64,000 nucleotides of DNA from contig NC_090985.1 in the NCBI RefSeq assembly GCF_041146395.1, positions 99,501 through 163,500 of the forward strand. The letters are read 5' to 3'. The notes under the pieces were generated by a model. The model saw nothing but the letters and a program-made list of their open reading frames with translations, made no database searches and was not told the origin of the DNA. Numbering within the stretch: the first letter of the stretch is position 1; every line of letters begins with the position of its first letter. The position numbers were made by a program, and so were the translations under genes. This document shows, in pieces, positions 39,116-51,894 of the stretch. This stretch comes from Eulemur rufifrons. Lineage: Eukaryota > Chordata > Mammalia > Primates > Lemuridae.

Positions 39116-40227
39116 TAATTTTTTATAATTGAGTTTAAAATGAAAATAGAAGTTTTAAAAATGTATATGATTTAGAAAGATGTAATTTTCTAATTTTTAA
39201 TTACATAATTTATTTTGAAAGAAAACCCATTCAATAAAATTAGTAGGTTATACATCATAAACTTTGCTAATCATTGAAAGTTTGTCTTAGAGTTCTGTTA
39301 AAATAGATTGTGTACTAAATGTTGTACAAAATACAGTTAGATTTGGTTTAGGGCTAGTAAATGTATATAATAAGAAAAACAACAAATGTTTTCAGTGGTG
39401 GAATTGAGCTTTAATGTAACATTTTGAAACATCCCATTTCATTATAAGACGTTGATTAATTCCTATTCTCAACTGCTGAGGAATGGAGAAACAAGAGATG
39501 GGAATATTTGCTGCTGGCCAAGAGTGAGACGGGCGCTGTCACCAGTGCTGTCGGTGCAACACGCGAGCCACACAGCGCAGAAAGCAGGGTCCCCCATCAT
39601 CCTGGAGAAAGAATAAAATTCGGTTGGCTTTTAATCTATGTGTGTGCATGTGTGCACATTGTCCTCATGTGTATCGATAAGTATACACGGTATATTTTAT
39701 TAGAACTTATTTTGTTCCAAAAATATTTTGAGGACAATTAGAAAAGAAGAAACAGAGTAAGGCTATATATATTAGAAGGGGATGAGAAGGATGATGAAAA
39801 GAGAAATGAAGTTTAGGATCTAAAATAGAGCCAGGAGGAAACCTAATATAAGAAAGTCTTCCGTGAATTCCTACAGCTTGTTAAGGATGTGTCACAAATT
39901 TGGCTTTTGGTATAAAAGGGCAGGCTCAACATTTTAGTGATGGCCATAAAGCAAATCGGTTGCCCAGGTGAACCGTAGCTATTGTTCACAGTACTAAGAC
40001 CAGAAGGAAATTTATCCTGAGGAGTTTCAGAAAGGTAACCGTTTTCTAATTGATGGCAGAGTGTAGCCCTGTGTCTTGAGTAGTCAAGGTTGGGCTTTCG
40101 GGTATGATTTTGACTAAACTGTTACTGCTGTGTGATGAAGAGTGTCCCAGGACAGTCCTCTGCTGTTGCCTGTGCTCTTTTTCCCAACAACCAAGGAAAT
40201 GGACTGTGTAACTTACAGTATATTTTA
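39116..40227. other. Unassigned stretch
   Basis: No exon or repeat recognised. A small CpG-bearing patch lies at 39,520-39,600. Confidence 0.4.
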
Positions 40228-40518
40228 GGCCTGGTGCAGTGGCTCGTGCCTATAATCCTAACACTTTGGGAGGCCAAGGAGGGAGGATTGGTTGAGGCCA
40301 GGAGTTCAAGACCAGTCTGAGCAAGAGCGAGACCCTATCTCTACTAAAATGGGGGGAAGAGCCAGGCGTGGTGGCATGTGCCTGTAGTCCCAGCTACTGA
40401 GGCAGAAGGATCACTTGAGCCCAGGCGTTTGAAGTTGCAGTGAGCTGTGGTAGTAACACTGTACTGTATTCCAGGTAACAGAGCAAGACCTTGTCTCCAA
40501 AAAAAGAAAAAAAAAAGA
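40228..40518 (+). mobile_element. Alu dimer, older type
   Basis: Starts GGCCTGGTGCAGTGGCTCG and ends in an A-rich tail. TTACAGTATATTTTA before it and TTACAATATATTTAA after it are a decayed target duplication. Confidence 0.9.
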
Positions 40519-41129
40519 CACCTCCCCCCCAATTTACAATATATTTAATCTTTAGATATGAAACAAGTACATTATTCTTGAACCTATGGTGAGTTTTGCA
40601 TCGTTACACAGATATGTCATTTTCATCAGTTGTGTCATTGTTATAGACTGGTAAGTTTTTAAGAAGTTGGTAAAACTTGGGGATAGGTCCATTTTAATTG
40701 TGTTAAAAGATTAGAGCAAGCTATAAAATGTACAATTCATCATTATTGAAATCATAACTTTGAATTAAAAAAAAAACTCTCTTTTTATAAAATGGAACCA
40801 ATATTAATAATGTAAGTAGTGTATGTGTCACAGTAAAAACGGTTTATTTCCCCCAAATGAAAACTTTGCCTGTTATGGAAGGGATAGTTAAGTCTCTAGT
40901 AGCTTTAAAATAAATAAATGTTTTACTTTTCTAATTTCAATTACTGTCACTGCATAAATAAGAGGTCAAAATCTAAGGTAATTATTTACAGTGTAACCTT
41001 TGGGACAGATTAATAGAGAAACTTCTTAAAGAGAAAGTATTTGTAATGCCTTCGCTATTCATGAAAGATATAATGGAAAGAAAAGGGGTTTTATTGGTTA
41101 GTTAATCCCCATAAAATCTATATAATCTT
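40519..41129. other. Unassigned AT-rich stretch
   Basis: No feature recognised. Confidence 0.4.
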
Positions 41130-42957
41130 TCACATATATTTTTATTTCTCTTGGGTATACACCTAAGCGTGGGAATGCTGGGTCCTATGGGAGGTAAATG
41201 CTTAACATTTTAAGAACCTGCCCAACTGTTTTCCAAAGCGGTGGTTCCATTTAACATTGCTACCAGTGGTGTGTGAGAGCCCCACTTTCCCCCATCCTTG
41301 CTAACGTGTGGAGTCGAGACTGGCTATATAATTTGCTGGGTCTGGGGCAAAATGGAAATGCCGGGCTCCCTGTTCTAAGATCATTAAGGATTTCAAGATG
41401 AAAACAGGAGGGCATGAAACAAGGCTCAGGGCCCTCCGTGCAGGGGCTCTGTGTCGCCACACAGGTCACAGGCCCGCGAAGCCAGCCCTGCGTGACCTGC
41501 CAGTCTCTTTCTTTCAGCCACTCGGGTAGATGCGCAGCAATTCTCACTGTGGTGTAAGTCGCGTTTCCCCCACGACTAATGACATTGAGCATACTGACCT
41601 GTCTTCTGAGCATCTTCTTTGGTGAAGTATCTGGCCAAATTTTTTGCTGATTTTGTTATTGGGTTATTTATTTTTTATTACTGAGTTTGAGACCTATTTA
41701 CATATTCTGGATAGAAGTCCTTTATCAGGTACAGGCTTTGCAAATATTTCCTGCCAGTCTATGGTTGGTATTTTCACGCTAACAGTGTCTTTGGAAGAAT
41801 ATAAGTTTAAAATCTTGATAAAATTCTGTGTGTTTTTTCAGAAAATCATGCTTCAGGTGTTATATTTAAGACATCTTCGCCTAGCCCAAGATCACAAACA
41901 TATTCTATTTTCTTCTGGAAGTTTATAGTTTTACATTTATGTTTATGGCCCATTTTAAGTTAATTTTCATATATGTATGAGGTGTGGAATGAGTTAAAAT
42001 TTTTTTTGACACATAAGTAGCCACACTTTCCAGTACAATTTATTGAAAAGACAATCCTTTTTCCACTACATGGCCTTTGCTCATCTGTAACACATTTGTT
42101 TTCCATGCATGAGTGAGTCTATTTCTTTTCCTTTTATTTTTATTTATGTATTTTTTTTTTGAGACAGAGTCTTTTTCCATCACCTGGGCTAGAGTGACAC
42201 GGTGTCTGCCTAGCTCACTGCAGCCTCTAGCTCCTGGGCTTGAGTGATCCTCCTGCCTCCACCTCCTGAGTAGCTGGGACTGCAGGTGCCACCACCACAC
42301 CTGGCTAATTTTTTTTTTTTCCTATTTTTAGTAGAGACAGGGTCTCGCTCTTGCTCAGGCTGGTCTTGAACTCCTGCCCTCGAGTGATCCTCCCTCCTCG
42401 GCCTCCCAGAGTGCTGGGATCACAGGAGTGAGCCACCGCACCCAGCCATGAATCTATTTCTGAACTCTCTATTTCATTCTATTGATCTATTTGTCTGTCT
42501 TTTACCACTGTCTTGATTACCATAGCTTTATAAAAAACCTTGAAATTGAGTGGTATTTGTCCTCCATCTTTGTTCTTTTTTTTTTTCTGGAGGACTTATT
42601 CTACATCATTTGCATGGCCACATGAATATTAGAATCAGCTTGACAATTTCTACAACAGAGAACACTTAGATTTTGACTGGGCTTGTGCTGAATCTGCAGA
42701 TCAATTTGGTCAGAATTGATGTCTGAGTGTTTTTCTGAGCTGCGAAGATGTATCTTTCCCTGTGCTGAGGTCTCCTTTATTTTTACTCTGCAATGTTTAC
42801 AGTTTTTATAGTACAGGTCTTCTGTAGTTTTGTCAGATTTAACTGTAAATATTTCTTTTTAAATGCTATTGTAAATGGTATCATTCGTAATTTCAATTTC
42901 CAATCATTCATTGCTAGTATATTCAAATAGAATTTATTTTTGTATGTTTGTCTTATA
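41130..42957 (-). mobile_element. L1 ORF2 C-terminal region, antisense, split by an Alu
   Basis: Antisense L1 text includes CTTGGGTATACACCTAAGCG, ACTGTTTTCCAAAGCGGTGG, CATATTCTGGATAGAAGTCC, TTTGCAAATATTTCCTGCC and GATTACCATAGCTTTATAAAAAACC. The Alu at 42,151 interrupts it. Around 41,310-41,520 is a segment that does not match L1 and was not named. Confidence 0.8.
42151..42447 (-). mobile_element. Alu dimer inserted in L1
   Basis: Antisense, T-run to GCCACCGCACCCAGCC. GAGTCTATTTCT and GAATCTATTTCT flank it, the same site in the interrupted L1. Confidence 0.92.
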
Positions 42958-43660
<703 letters not shown>

Positions 43661-43914
43661 CAGAGCAAATGTTCCGAGAGACAGACAGTGGAAGCTGCTG
43701 GTTTTATGAGTCCTGGGCCTGGAGCTGGCACCGTGTCATTTCCACCATGTTCCATTCACCAAACCCTCCTGTATGTGTTCCCTTCATCTCATCAGCCCTT
43801 TGCTCTGTTTTCTTTTATGACTTCTTTTGCATTGAGTATTGTTTTCATTCTCATTGCCTTTGTGGCCCATTAGCTATAACTTTTTGTTTTACTGTTTTAG
43901 TTATTTAGCTTTAG

Positions 43915-44110
43915 GGCATGGTTTCTCAAGCTGACATTTTGGGTTGGATAGTTCTTTGTGTGGGAAGCTGTCCTGTGCAGCGTAGGATACGTCACAATAC
44001 CGTTGGTTTCTACCTTCTAGTGATACGACACCACTTTCTGCGCAGCGTAGGAGCCGTACAGCATGCTCCGTCCTTCCGTCGCTTCCCCTTGGGTCTCTGT
44101 GCTATTGTCA
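43915..44110 (+). mobile_element. hAT-Charlie-type fragment (family uncertain)
   Basis: GGTTTCTCAAGCTGACATTTTGGGTTGGATAGTTC and GCTGTCCTGTGCAGCGTAGGATACG match a common DNA-transposon-derived repeat; I do not fix its name. Confidence 0.6.
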
Positions 44111-44384
44111 TATGTGTTACTTACACATGTGTTATACGCCCCAATTTCATTATTGTTATTTTTGTTTAAACAGTCAATTATCTTTTAAAGACGTTTTAAA
44201 AAGAAAAAAAGTCACATACTACCCATTTGGTTACCATGGCCAGATCTCTAAACATAATCTCATCTGGTATCATTTTTCTCCTGCCTAAAGTACGTCTAAC
44301 ATTTCTTGCAGTTTAAGAGTCTGTTGCTAATTGATTCTTTCAGCTTTTGTGTATCTTAAAAAGTATTTTACTTTAAACCTATTT

Positions 44385-45005
44385 TTCCTGTGATACACAC
44401 AATTTGCCACTGTAACCATTTGTAAGTGTAGTTCAGTGGCGTTAAGTACATTCACAATGTTGTGCAACCATCACCATTATATATTTCCAATTTTCTCATT
44501 ATACCAACCGGAAGCTCTGTAACCATTAGGCGATAACTCCCATAATCCCCGCCCTCAGCCCTGGGTAACCTCTAACATACTTTGTCTCTGTGAATCTGCC
44601 TTATTCTAGATATTTCACAGAAGTGGAATCACATGGTATTTGTCCTTTTGTGCCTGGCTTATTTTGTTTATCATAATGTTTCCAAGATTCACCCATGCTG
44701 TAGCAGGTGTCATAACTCCATTCCTTTCCATGGCTGAGTAATATTCCTGTGTGTGTACTCGCCACATTTTCTTTATCCATTTATCTGTTGATGGACATTT
44801 GGGTTGTTTCTGCCTTTTGGTTAGCGTGAATACGGTTGCTATCAACATTAGTGTGCAAGTATAGGTTTGAGTCTCTGTTCTGAATTCTTTTGGTTACACA
44901 CCTGTAAGTGGACTTGCTGGGTCATATGGTAATTTTATGCTTAACCTTTTGAGGAACCACCAGAGTGTTTCAACAATAGCTGCATCATTTTTCACTCTCG
45001 TCAGC
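44385..45005 (-). mobile_element. L1 3' region, antisense
   Basis: Antisense L1: CATTCACAATGTTGTGCAACCATCACC, GCTGAGTAATATTCCTGTG, CATTTATCTGTTGATGGACATTTGGG and GGACTTGCTGGGTCATATGG. Confidence 0.85.
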
Positions 45006-45289
45006 CATGTATGAGGGTTCCAGTTTCTCAGAGGCGAGGGGGATGGAGGATGGGATGCCGGGGCTGGGAGTCGGTACCCAGTGTTCCCTCCTGGTCTTAG
45101 ACCAGGCTCCTCAGCTTCTTGACCATCGGAGCAGGGCTGCTCCCCGTACCCACTGTGGCAGTCCCCTGGAGTCCCCCAGGCTTCACCAAGCAGCGCCCAG
45201 GTGACAGGTCCCCAACAACCCCCTTGGACACGCTCAGACACTGCGGGGCTCTGAACTATTAGAAGCCTGCCCTCTGCTGGCTGCTCAGT

Positions 45290-45660
45290 GACATAGACCC
45301 CGCCCCAGGACCCGGCAACGGAAACAGGAACGCGCAGGCGCGGCTCTCGCGCTGGGGCGGGGCCTCGCAGGGCGGAGCTTCCGCTCCAGGGCGGGCTGTG
45401 GCTGCGGCACTTCCGGCTTCTGAATTAAAGAGGCCTAGGCTGGGGCCGAGCCCGGAGCCCCAGCGCTGGCTCGGCCTGGGGGCGGGCTCCGGTCTGGCCA
45501 CTGCTGCACCCGGGGCAGAGGCTGCGCCCGAGGATCGGGCCGGCTCAGCCACGGTGAGGGAGCGAGGCCGGCCCAAGCCGCAGCCGCCGCTGCCCCCGGC
45601 GTCCCCGCCGCTCCCTCGCTCCGGCGTCCCCCTCAGGCTCCCGCCTTCGCCCACAGCCCC
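45290..45660 (+). promoter_or_regulatory. CpG island with promoter-like motifs and a possible first exon
   Basis: Dense CpG over roughly 370 bp. It holds a GC box GGGGCGGGGCC (45,354-45,364), a GGGCGGAGC, and CACTTCCGGCTT (45,408-45,419), an ETS/GABP-type site. A strong donor-like CCACGGTGAGGG puts GT at 45,554-45,555, so a first exon could end at 45,553. Nothing here resembles a repeat or a retrocopy, and no A-tail or duplication was found. Which gene it serves is not visible: on the + strand no recognisable coding exon follows within the window. The two GC-rich open frames (45,259-45,654 minus and 45,398-45,769 plus) are not convincing proteins. It might instead be a duplicated promoter fragment. 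Confidence 0.6.
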
Positions 45661-47120
45661 TTATTGCCACCCGCTCGGTTTCCAGTTCCCCCTTCCCCGT
45701 GCAGCCCATTTTCCTGCTGGGGTGAAGCCCTTTAGGTGGCACCCCCTTAATCTCCCTTCCTCCCTGTGACAGCCTTTTCCGCGTTCTCTTTGCCACCGTC
45801 TCTGAGTCCTTTAACCCTGACCCTTCCTTCTTTTTCTCTTCCATTTTATCTTTTTCTGTCTTGTGTGATCCTCACTCCTTTCTCCCTGTTTTGTTGCCCT
45901 TTCTTCTCACTCCCCTCACCATTTTATCTCCACTGACCCCTCCTCTCCATGTCCCTTCTCCCTTCTGTCCCCTCAGCCAAATTTCCTCCCCCTTATTGGA
46001 CATCGTCCTCGCCCGCTGGCACAGCTGTTCCCATCTCCTTCTCCAGGCTTCAGGGTCTAAGCAGGAACAATTTGAGGACTGTCTCCTCCCAGGAACTGTA
46101 GGGCGGGCAGATGGGGGTTTGTAGTTTTCTTCTTCCTTTTGTGTTTGGAGAAAGGGGAGCTTGGAGGTGTTGAAGAGAGCCGGGAAGCCTTGTTAGGTAC
46201 TGTCACGGCAAAACCTGAGAGATGGTGTGTTACAGCATGATAAACTGAGGGCCAACATGCATGGTGACACCTTATGAAATATTTGCCTTTTTGACAAAAT
46301 CAGCTAAAAAATATTTTGATTTTTTTAATTTTGAGCATCTTTTAGTAGGGAGGAACAGCTTCAGAAATTTAAAAATATTTATTTACAGGCTTGACTATTA
46401 TAACTTAGATAAAATGATTTGTGTTTTTTTTTGGAGGCAGAGACCAACGGCATTTGAGGACTGACAATCACCTTGCTTGGCACTTGGATTGTGACAGCTT
46501 CTTTAATACCTTCCAAAGGGTTCATTTGTTTTGCCCTCTCTTTTTCAGTTGGGAAAAACTTCTATTTGCAAATTTTCCCCTTCCTGTTTCAAAATAGCTT
46601 GAGATTTCAGTTGGTTTTTTTTCATTGAGTTGAATTACACCTGGTTTGCAGTACATTTATTAAAAAACATTGCTCCCAAATATGCAACAGGCTAAATTTT
46701 GGTCTCCGAGAGGGACAGAAATTCTAGTCAAAACAAAATCCCAATAATCATATTCTCCTAGGATGTTAGTCATTTTCTATTTATGGAGATGGCTTCTTTA
46801 CTTAAGCCTCATGCACCAACTGCTAGCTTCATCCTTTTCTTCTTCAGCTTCCTCACCTCTCTCAGTCTTCATGGAATTGAAGGGAGGAGCCTGCTTTAAA
46901 TTAGATTTTGGCTTAAGGGAGTGTTGTAGCTGGGGTGATCTATCCAGAGCACACAAACTTTCTCTGTATCAGCAATAAAGCTGTTTTGCTTTTTTGTCAT
47001 TTATGTGTTCACTAGAGTGGCACTTTGCATTTCCTTGAAGAACTTGTCCTTTGCAGCCACAGCTGGGCTAACTGGTGTAGGGGGCCTAGCTTTCCCTGAG
47101 CTTTTGAAATGTCTTCCTCA
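45661..47120. other. Unassigned stretch downstream of the CpG island
   Basis: C/T-rich to about 46,040, then ordinary. TTCTCCAG at 46,040-46,047 followed by GCTTCAGGGTCTAAGCAGG resembles an acceptor and exon, without further support. Confidence 0.35.
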
Positions 47121-47249
47121 TTTTTTGTAGAGATGGAGTCTGTCTACGTTGCCCATGCTGGTCTCAAAACTCCTGGCCTCAAGTGATCCTTCTGCCTCAG
47201 CTTCCTGAAGTGCTGGGATTACAGGTGTGAGCCACGGTGCCCACTGGCC
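47121..47249 (-). mobile_element. Alu monomer fragment
   Basis: TTTTTTGTAGAGATGGAGTC to GAGCCACGGTGCCCACTGGCC: one arm only, antisense, decayed. Confidence 0.75.
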
Positions 47250-47544
47250 ATGATTTTGACTGTATGTTCTTATTTATAAAATAAGCTAACAAATACTAAA
47301 TTGTTGGCATAAATAATTTGAGGCCTAAAATGATATTATTTTCTTCCAGAGAAGTCTTACTTTCATTTCTTCCAGGTGCCTGGCAGAACTCATAACCCAA
47401 GATCATCTCAATCTGATTTAGGGACTAAATTCTGAAGCTGAGTTACAGCCCTTCTGAGCAACATGTATTTCTAGGGTTCAAACTTGTTCTCCTCAAGTAC
47501 AGCCCACTGGGGTCCGAACTCCCATGCTGAGAATTTACCAAGAC
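47250..47544. other. Unassigned stretch left of the provirus
   Basis: No repeat recognised. The last six bases before the LTR (TTCATC, 47,545-47,550) may be the left target duplication. Confidence 0.4.
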
Positions 47545-47550
47545 TTCATC

Positions 47551-48531
47551 TGCGGGGAGTTAGCTACGTTCCCCACAAAGAGGTGTTTTTTTTTTTTCTC
47601 TTTATTTCGATCATGGTCTCTAAGTTGACTATGCCAGTTTGCAGGGAGTTAGCTAGGCTCCCTGCAAAGAGGTTTTTTTCTTCAGAACAGGTCTCTGAGG
47701 CAGGGGTCATCGCAAAGGATGAAAAATATAGTAGGAAACAGAAATAAAAGATAAAGTAATGGCAATAATAATACACGGAGCCAAAGATATAGTTTATAAA
47801 GTAAAGGTTTATGAAAATAAATAAATAAAGGGATGTATCCGGATGGATATATTTTTTACCCACATCAAATATATCCCTGACTGAAACTCCACACAGGTAT
47901 TTTATAGGGTACTTACAGGCTCCCCCGTTGCCAAGGGCAACAGGATTTGCATACTAACAGGCAGTTTGCTTTAGGGTCAAAGTCTCCTAAAAGGCTACTA
48001 CAGATCCTTAAACTAACTCCAACTACGGGAACAATGAGTTATAAAATCGTCTTGGGGCAAACTTGTAAGTTTTATGATAAGGCTATTACTTTAGCAACAA
48101 ACAGGGACATCTTTGCTCCGGTGATTGTGTTCTTGGGGACAGAGATGATCCCAGAAGTCAACATGGGCTGTGCTTTGTGTTAATTACTTGAACTGCATGG
48201 TTCCATCTGGGCCTAGCTTGGGCATTAGCGTATCTATATGATCAGCTCTCATCTCTGGGGGTCTACCTGTCTGCTCCTGCAACCTTTTCCTTCTAAGGAA
48301 AAGGCATGCCTTGTCTTTCAAAACAGGTGAGAACCAAAGGCCCAGTTTACAGCTGTCTCTTTGAAGTGCAGCTTCTACTGATCAGGGAGATGCCCTCCTG
48401 AGATGAGGCAGCTTTTCAACTAACACATTTATCTTTTCTTTAAGGCAAAGCCTTATTTGACTTCTGAAATCAAATCTTGTCTCTAGAAATACAGGCAGCA
48501 TTTCTATAACTCAGTATTCTTAGGCTCAACA
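47551..48531 (-). mobile_element. 3' LTR of the provirus
   Basis: About 981 bp. On the minus strand it starts TGTTGAGCCTAAGAATACTG right after the polypurine tract, carries a TATA box (47,900-47,906) and ends ACTCCCCGCA. It is longer than the solo LTR because about 89 bp at its 3' end is duplicated: units start at 47,551 and 47,640. Over the 114 bases it shares with the 5' stub I count five differences. Confidence 0.93.
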
Positions 48532-49286
48532 TCTTCCCCTTTTTTATTTTTTGAAGAAAGTGGATGGAATCGGACAGCCATCACAGGGAGGCATTGGTCT
48601 CCAGATTCTTGTCTTCTTTGGAGTTTTCTCCAGACTATAAATAAACACAAGCAAAGGATTAAAATAATGCCAAAAGTTACAACAGTGGAACTCCCATAGA
48701 TCTTAAGATGATAAAGTGGATCAGCTGACTCTAAACCAGAAGAGATGTCATTAATAATGTCAGCTTCAGAGAGCAATTTAAGTTTGTGACTGAAGGTACT
48801 TAATATTTCTTGTTGTAAGTTTCCAATCTCTTCAGTCAGATTTGCTTGGTTAAGTAGATGTTTTCCCAAGGAAACCGAGTTTGATTATATATATGAGGTG
48901 TAACACAAAACTGAGTGATATTCCAATCGCAATGAAGTCTAAGTTGCTTTTGTAGACTTATAACCTGGTCTCCCAACAAGGTGACTGCTTGTTGTAAGTC
49001 AGCCACTTGAATAGCTAATTTAGAATCAATTTGATTTTGGGTAGACCATAATTGATTTAAATCGTGGTGCCAATTTTGAACAAATTCAGTGGTCTGAATG
49101 GTCTGATGCAGAGACACACCTGCGGTGGCCACAGAAGCAGTGACAGCAATGATTCCCAAAATAGCTGCTATTAAGAGACCAATAAATCTTTTTGTACATT
49201 TAAGAATGTGGTTAAGAAGTTTGTCCAAAAGGAACATTGCTGGTGTTTCTTGCCAGACTCTATTCATTTTAACAGGTAACCACAGT
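48504..49286 (-). pseudogene. env: env, transmembrane subunit (broken)
   Basis: The transmembrane (TM) part of a betaretroviral envelope. In order: a hydrophobic fusion-peptide-like stretch (FIGLLIAAILGIIAVTAS), a heptad-rich helix, and the CDWNITQFC cysteine pair typical of class II ERVs. Then come an N-glycosylation site (NLT), a membrane span (VTFGIILILCLCLFIV) and a short tail that runs through the polypurine tract into the LTR. The reading frame shifts near 48,840-48,870, so the ectodomain and the membrane span are in different frames. The 5' side is cut at 49,286 by an Alu. No furin-type cleavage site can be judged because of that insertion. Not functional. Confidence 0.9.
48532..48545 (-). 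other. Polypurine tract
   Basis: In the viral sense this is AAAAAAGGGGAAGA, directly before the TG of the 3' LTR. It is the usual primer for plus-strand DNA synthesis and fixes the LTR boundary. Confidence 0.9.
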
Positions 49287-49297
49287 CCTGTTCTGGC

Positions 49298-49636
<339 letters not shown>

Positions 49637-49648
49637 TGTTCTGGCTTT

Positions 49649-50482
49649 GAGAATATAAAATGTTTCTTTATAAGGAAGAACTTTATAGAATTGTTAATAC
49701 AGGTATAATGAGAACAGTTGTCACAGGTCAGAAGGAAAGAAGGTTCGTTATAAACAGCATGTCCAATCATAAATAAGTAAGGCAGTCTAACACAAACTTG
49801 AATATAATGAGTAGAATTTAAATTCAAAGTCCATTCTCGGCTATTGTTTGGATCCAAAGTGTGTGTGCTAATCCAGGCCTGCAAAGGGTGCAAAGCAGCT
49901 GATATTTTCCACAACTGATCATGAATAGGGCCATCTAAAATATGAGGAGCTGAAGAGCTCATACCATCATTGAACCGTGTAATATGACTTTTAAGGTCAG
50001 TGTCTTTTACAGACATCGAGGTGGCAGTTTTATTCCAATGAAGCTTTTTAAAATTGTGAGAGAAGGCAGGATGTCCATAGGGACTCCAGTCTAGGACAAC
50101 ACCATAAGATGTGGACCCAGCAAGAATGCGCCCCGTGTGAGCTCTACAATTGTCCCATTGTACCCAAGTTTTAGGGTCAGAAATTATTACTTTCCTACAA
50201 AGGGGTATATCTATGGGTGCAATTTTAGAATGCTCAATAGTGATGTGTCTGGTTGCCAGACACTCTTACCACCATGCTCACCAGGCAGATCACGGCAAGA
50301 AAAAGATTTACAGATGTTTTAGGTACAGATGTCTGGTTCAATATCCCATCTGCTTCTTTGTATGTTCTCTTCAGCTGTCCCCACGTCATGGTCTGTGCCT
50401 GACGTGTCTTCCGCTTTTTCCCCTCGAGTTTCCACTCTGGGTTTGATTCTTCTGTTTGGAATCCAAACTGTTGGTCTGTCAT
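49649..50482 (-). pseudogene. env: env, leader and surface subunit (broken)
   Basis: The 5' part (50,482-50,234) encodes a long leader: a basic stretch (GKKRKTRQAQ), TWGQLKRTYKEA, and a hydrophobic core (VNLFLAVICLVSMVVRVSG) that looks like the signal peptide of betaretroviral env. Surface-subunit text follows with several N-x-S/T sites, cysteine pairs (CDNCSHYTC) and tryptophans, in more than one frame. It is shorter than a typical surface subunit, so part has probably been lost just after the leader. The 3' end is interrupted by the Alu at 49,298-49,636. A basic leader ahead of the signal peptide recalls the Rec/Rem region of related viruses, but nothing here shows it worked. Confidence 0.85.
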
Positions 50483-50484
50483 CT

Positions 50485-51175
50485 GTCAAAACACAAGAAA
50501 AACTCTCCTCCACACCTTTGCACATCCTTTTTCCCATTTATTTTCTACATCATCTTTCCACCAGATAGGCTGGTGAGGGAAAGAGTCTGATTGTGGACTC
50601 CTATTCCAATGCTTTTCTATTGCTGTTAATTTATTTTCCTTATGAATATTCAAAAAATTTTAGGTAAATGAGGCTTGATTTATTCTATCTTTGGGAGACT
50701 GTGTACCTCCCCCTTTTTGTTTTAATAACATGTTTTTTTAAAGTTTGATGTGTACGTTCTATAATGCCTTGTCCTTGAGGATTATAAGGAATGCCAGTAA
50801 TGTGTTTGATGTCCCATTTAATACAAAAAGCTGTAAAGGAATGACTAGTGTAAGCAGGGCCATTGTCAGTTTTAATGGTGGCTGGGACTCCCATGTATAT
50901 AAAACAGGAGTGTAAGTGTGAGAACATATGTCTAACAGTTTCTCCAGAGGATGGAGTAGCCATAATAAGACCAGAATAAATATCTACAGTAACATGTACA
51001 ACACCTAACTTGCCAAATTCAGGAATATGTGTAACATCCATTTGTCATAATTTATTTGGTGAGAGACCTCGAGGATTAACTCCTGCAGAAAATTTAGGCT
51101 GATTAATTAATTGACAAGTGGGACAATGAGAAACAATATGTTTGGCTTGATTATTGATTGTATAATTGCATTGAC
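50485..51175 (-). pseudogene. pol: pol, integrase (broken but active-site triad visible)
   Basis: The best-kept frame (51,041-50,685) has the catalytic core: MDVTHIP (first Asp), TDNGPAY (second Asp) and GIIERTH (Glu), with exactly 35 residues between the second Asp and the Glu. An upstream CPTC is half of the N-terminal zinc site; the His pair is not seen and was probably lost in the deletion. A TGG-to-TGA type stop sits just before MDVTHIP. Downstream, other frames hold WWKDDVENKWEKG-like text, the C-terminal domain. Shifts and stops separate these parts. Confidence 0.92.
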
Positions 51176-51179
51176 TTTT

Positions 51180-51449
51180 CTTAAATCAGTTAACATTTGT
51201 CATTTGCCAGATTTCTTTTTTAATAACAAATATAGGAGAATTTCACGGACTGGTGGACTCCTCTATATGTCCTGCTTGTAATTGTTCTTTTACTAATATT
51301 TGAAGAGCACCCAATTTTTGTTTGGTTTTGTTTTTTTGTTTTAGTGGCCACTGCTCTGTCCACATAGGCTTTTGTGATATCCAATTTAAAGCCAGAGCAG
51401 AATGGCGCTTTTCAGCAGCAGTGGCCGCGAAAGTATGTGCCTTTGGTGC
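51180..51449 (-). pseudogene. pol: pol, N-terminal fragment of reverse transcriptase
   Basis: Contains [35 protein letters not shown] and, in another frame, KKKSGK and TDLRK. This is the fingers start of a betaretroviral RT. The text then jumps to integrase, so the palm with YxDD, the thumb, connection and RNase H are all deleted. A run of AAACAAAACCAAACAAAAA expands one spot and breaks the frame. Confidence 0.9.
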
Positions 51450-51894
51450 CTCGAAAGTCTTAGCCCCTTGCCTCCTTTTACCCAAACCAAAACAAGGGTT
51501 ATAATTCATACTTAGCATAACCTGTTTAGCAGATGTATTAGGTATACTGACGTATGCTCCCCCACTTCTGTAACAAATCTCCTCCCCACAAATTAATAGT
51601 GATGTTAGCCACGTAAGGTTTTAAAGTGGCTGTCTGTCCATCAGGGCCTCAACAATTTAAAATTTGTCGACTTTGAAATATGTCAGTCATCGTTCCTATT
51701 CCGGTAAGAACAGTAGGAACTTGTTGTAAAGGCCAAGCTTTTGGCCAAAAACTTTTAGAAATAATTGTAACATCAGCTCCAGTGTCTGTAAGTCTAACAA
51801 AAGATTTGCCATTTAACTTAATTTCTAATTGAGGTCTTTGAGCATTAATAAAAGTTTGCCAATATTGAGCGGCGGATGTAAAAGCTGCTAACAC
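51450..51894 (-). pseudogene. pro: pro, aspartic protease with G-patch (broken)
   Basis: The frame from 51,894 to 51,649 contains LTDTGADVTIIS, the catalytic Asp-Thr-Gly of retroviral proteases, followed by the flap-side text. A stop (NC*GPDGQ) and then a frameshift near 51,550 break it. The C-terminal [14 protein letters not shown] is a G-patch, a domain found at the end of betaretroviral proteases. The upstream part (QYWQTFINAQRPQLEI) is the usual N-terminal approach. No active enzyme could be made. Confidence 0.92.

Noticed and set aside
45259..45769. Long frames on both strands over the CpG island
   Set aside because: Low-complexity Gly, Pro, Ala and Arg content is expected from GC-rich DNA; no start context or family match.
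46040..46130. Second exon for the CpG-island gene at TTCTCCAG|GCTTCAGG
   Set aside because: The acceptor is plausible but there is no open, recognisable frame and no clear donor.
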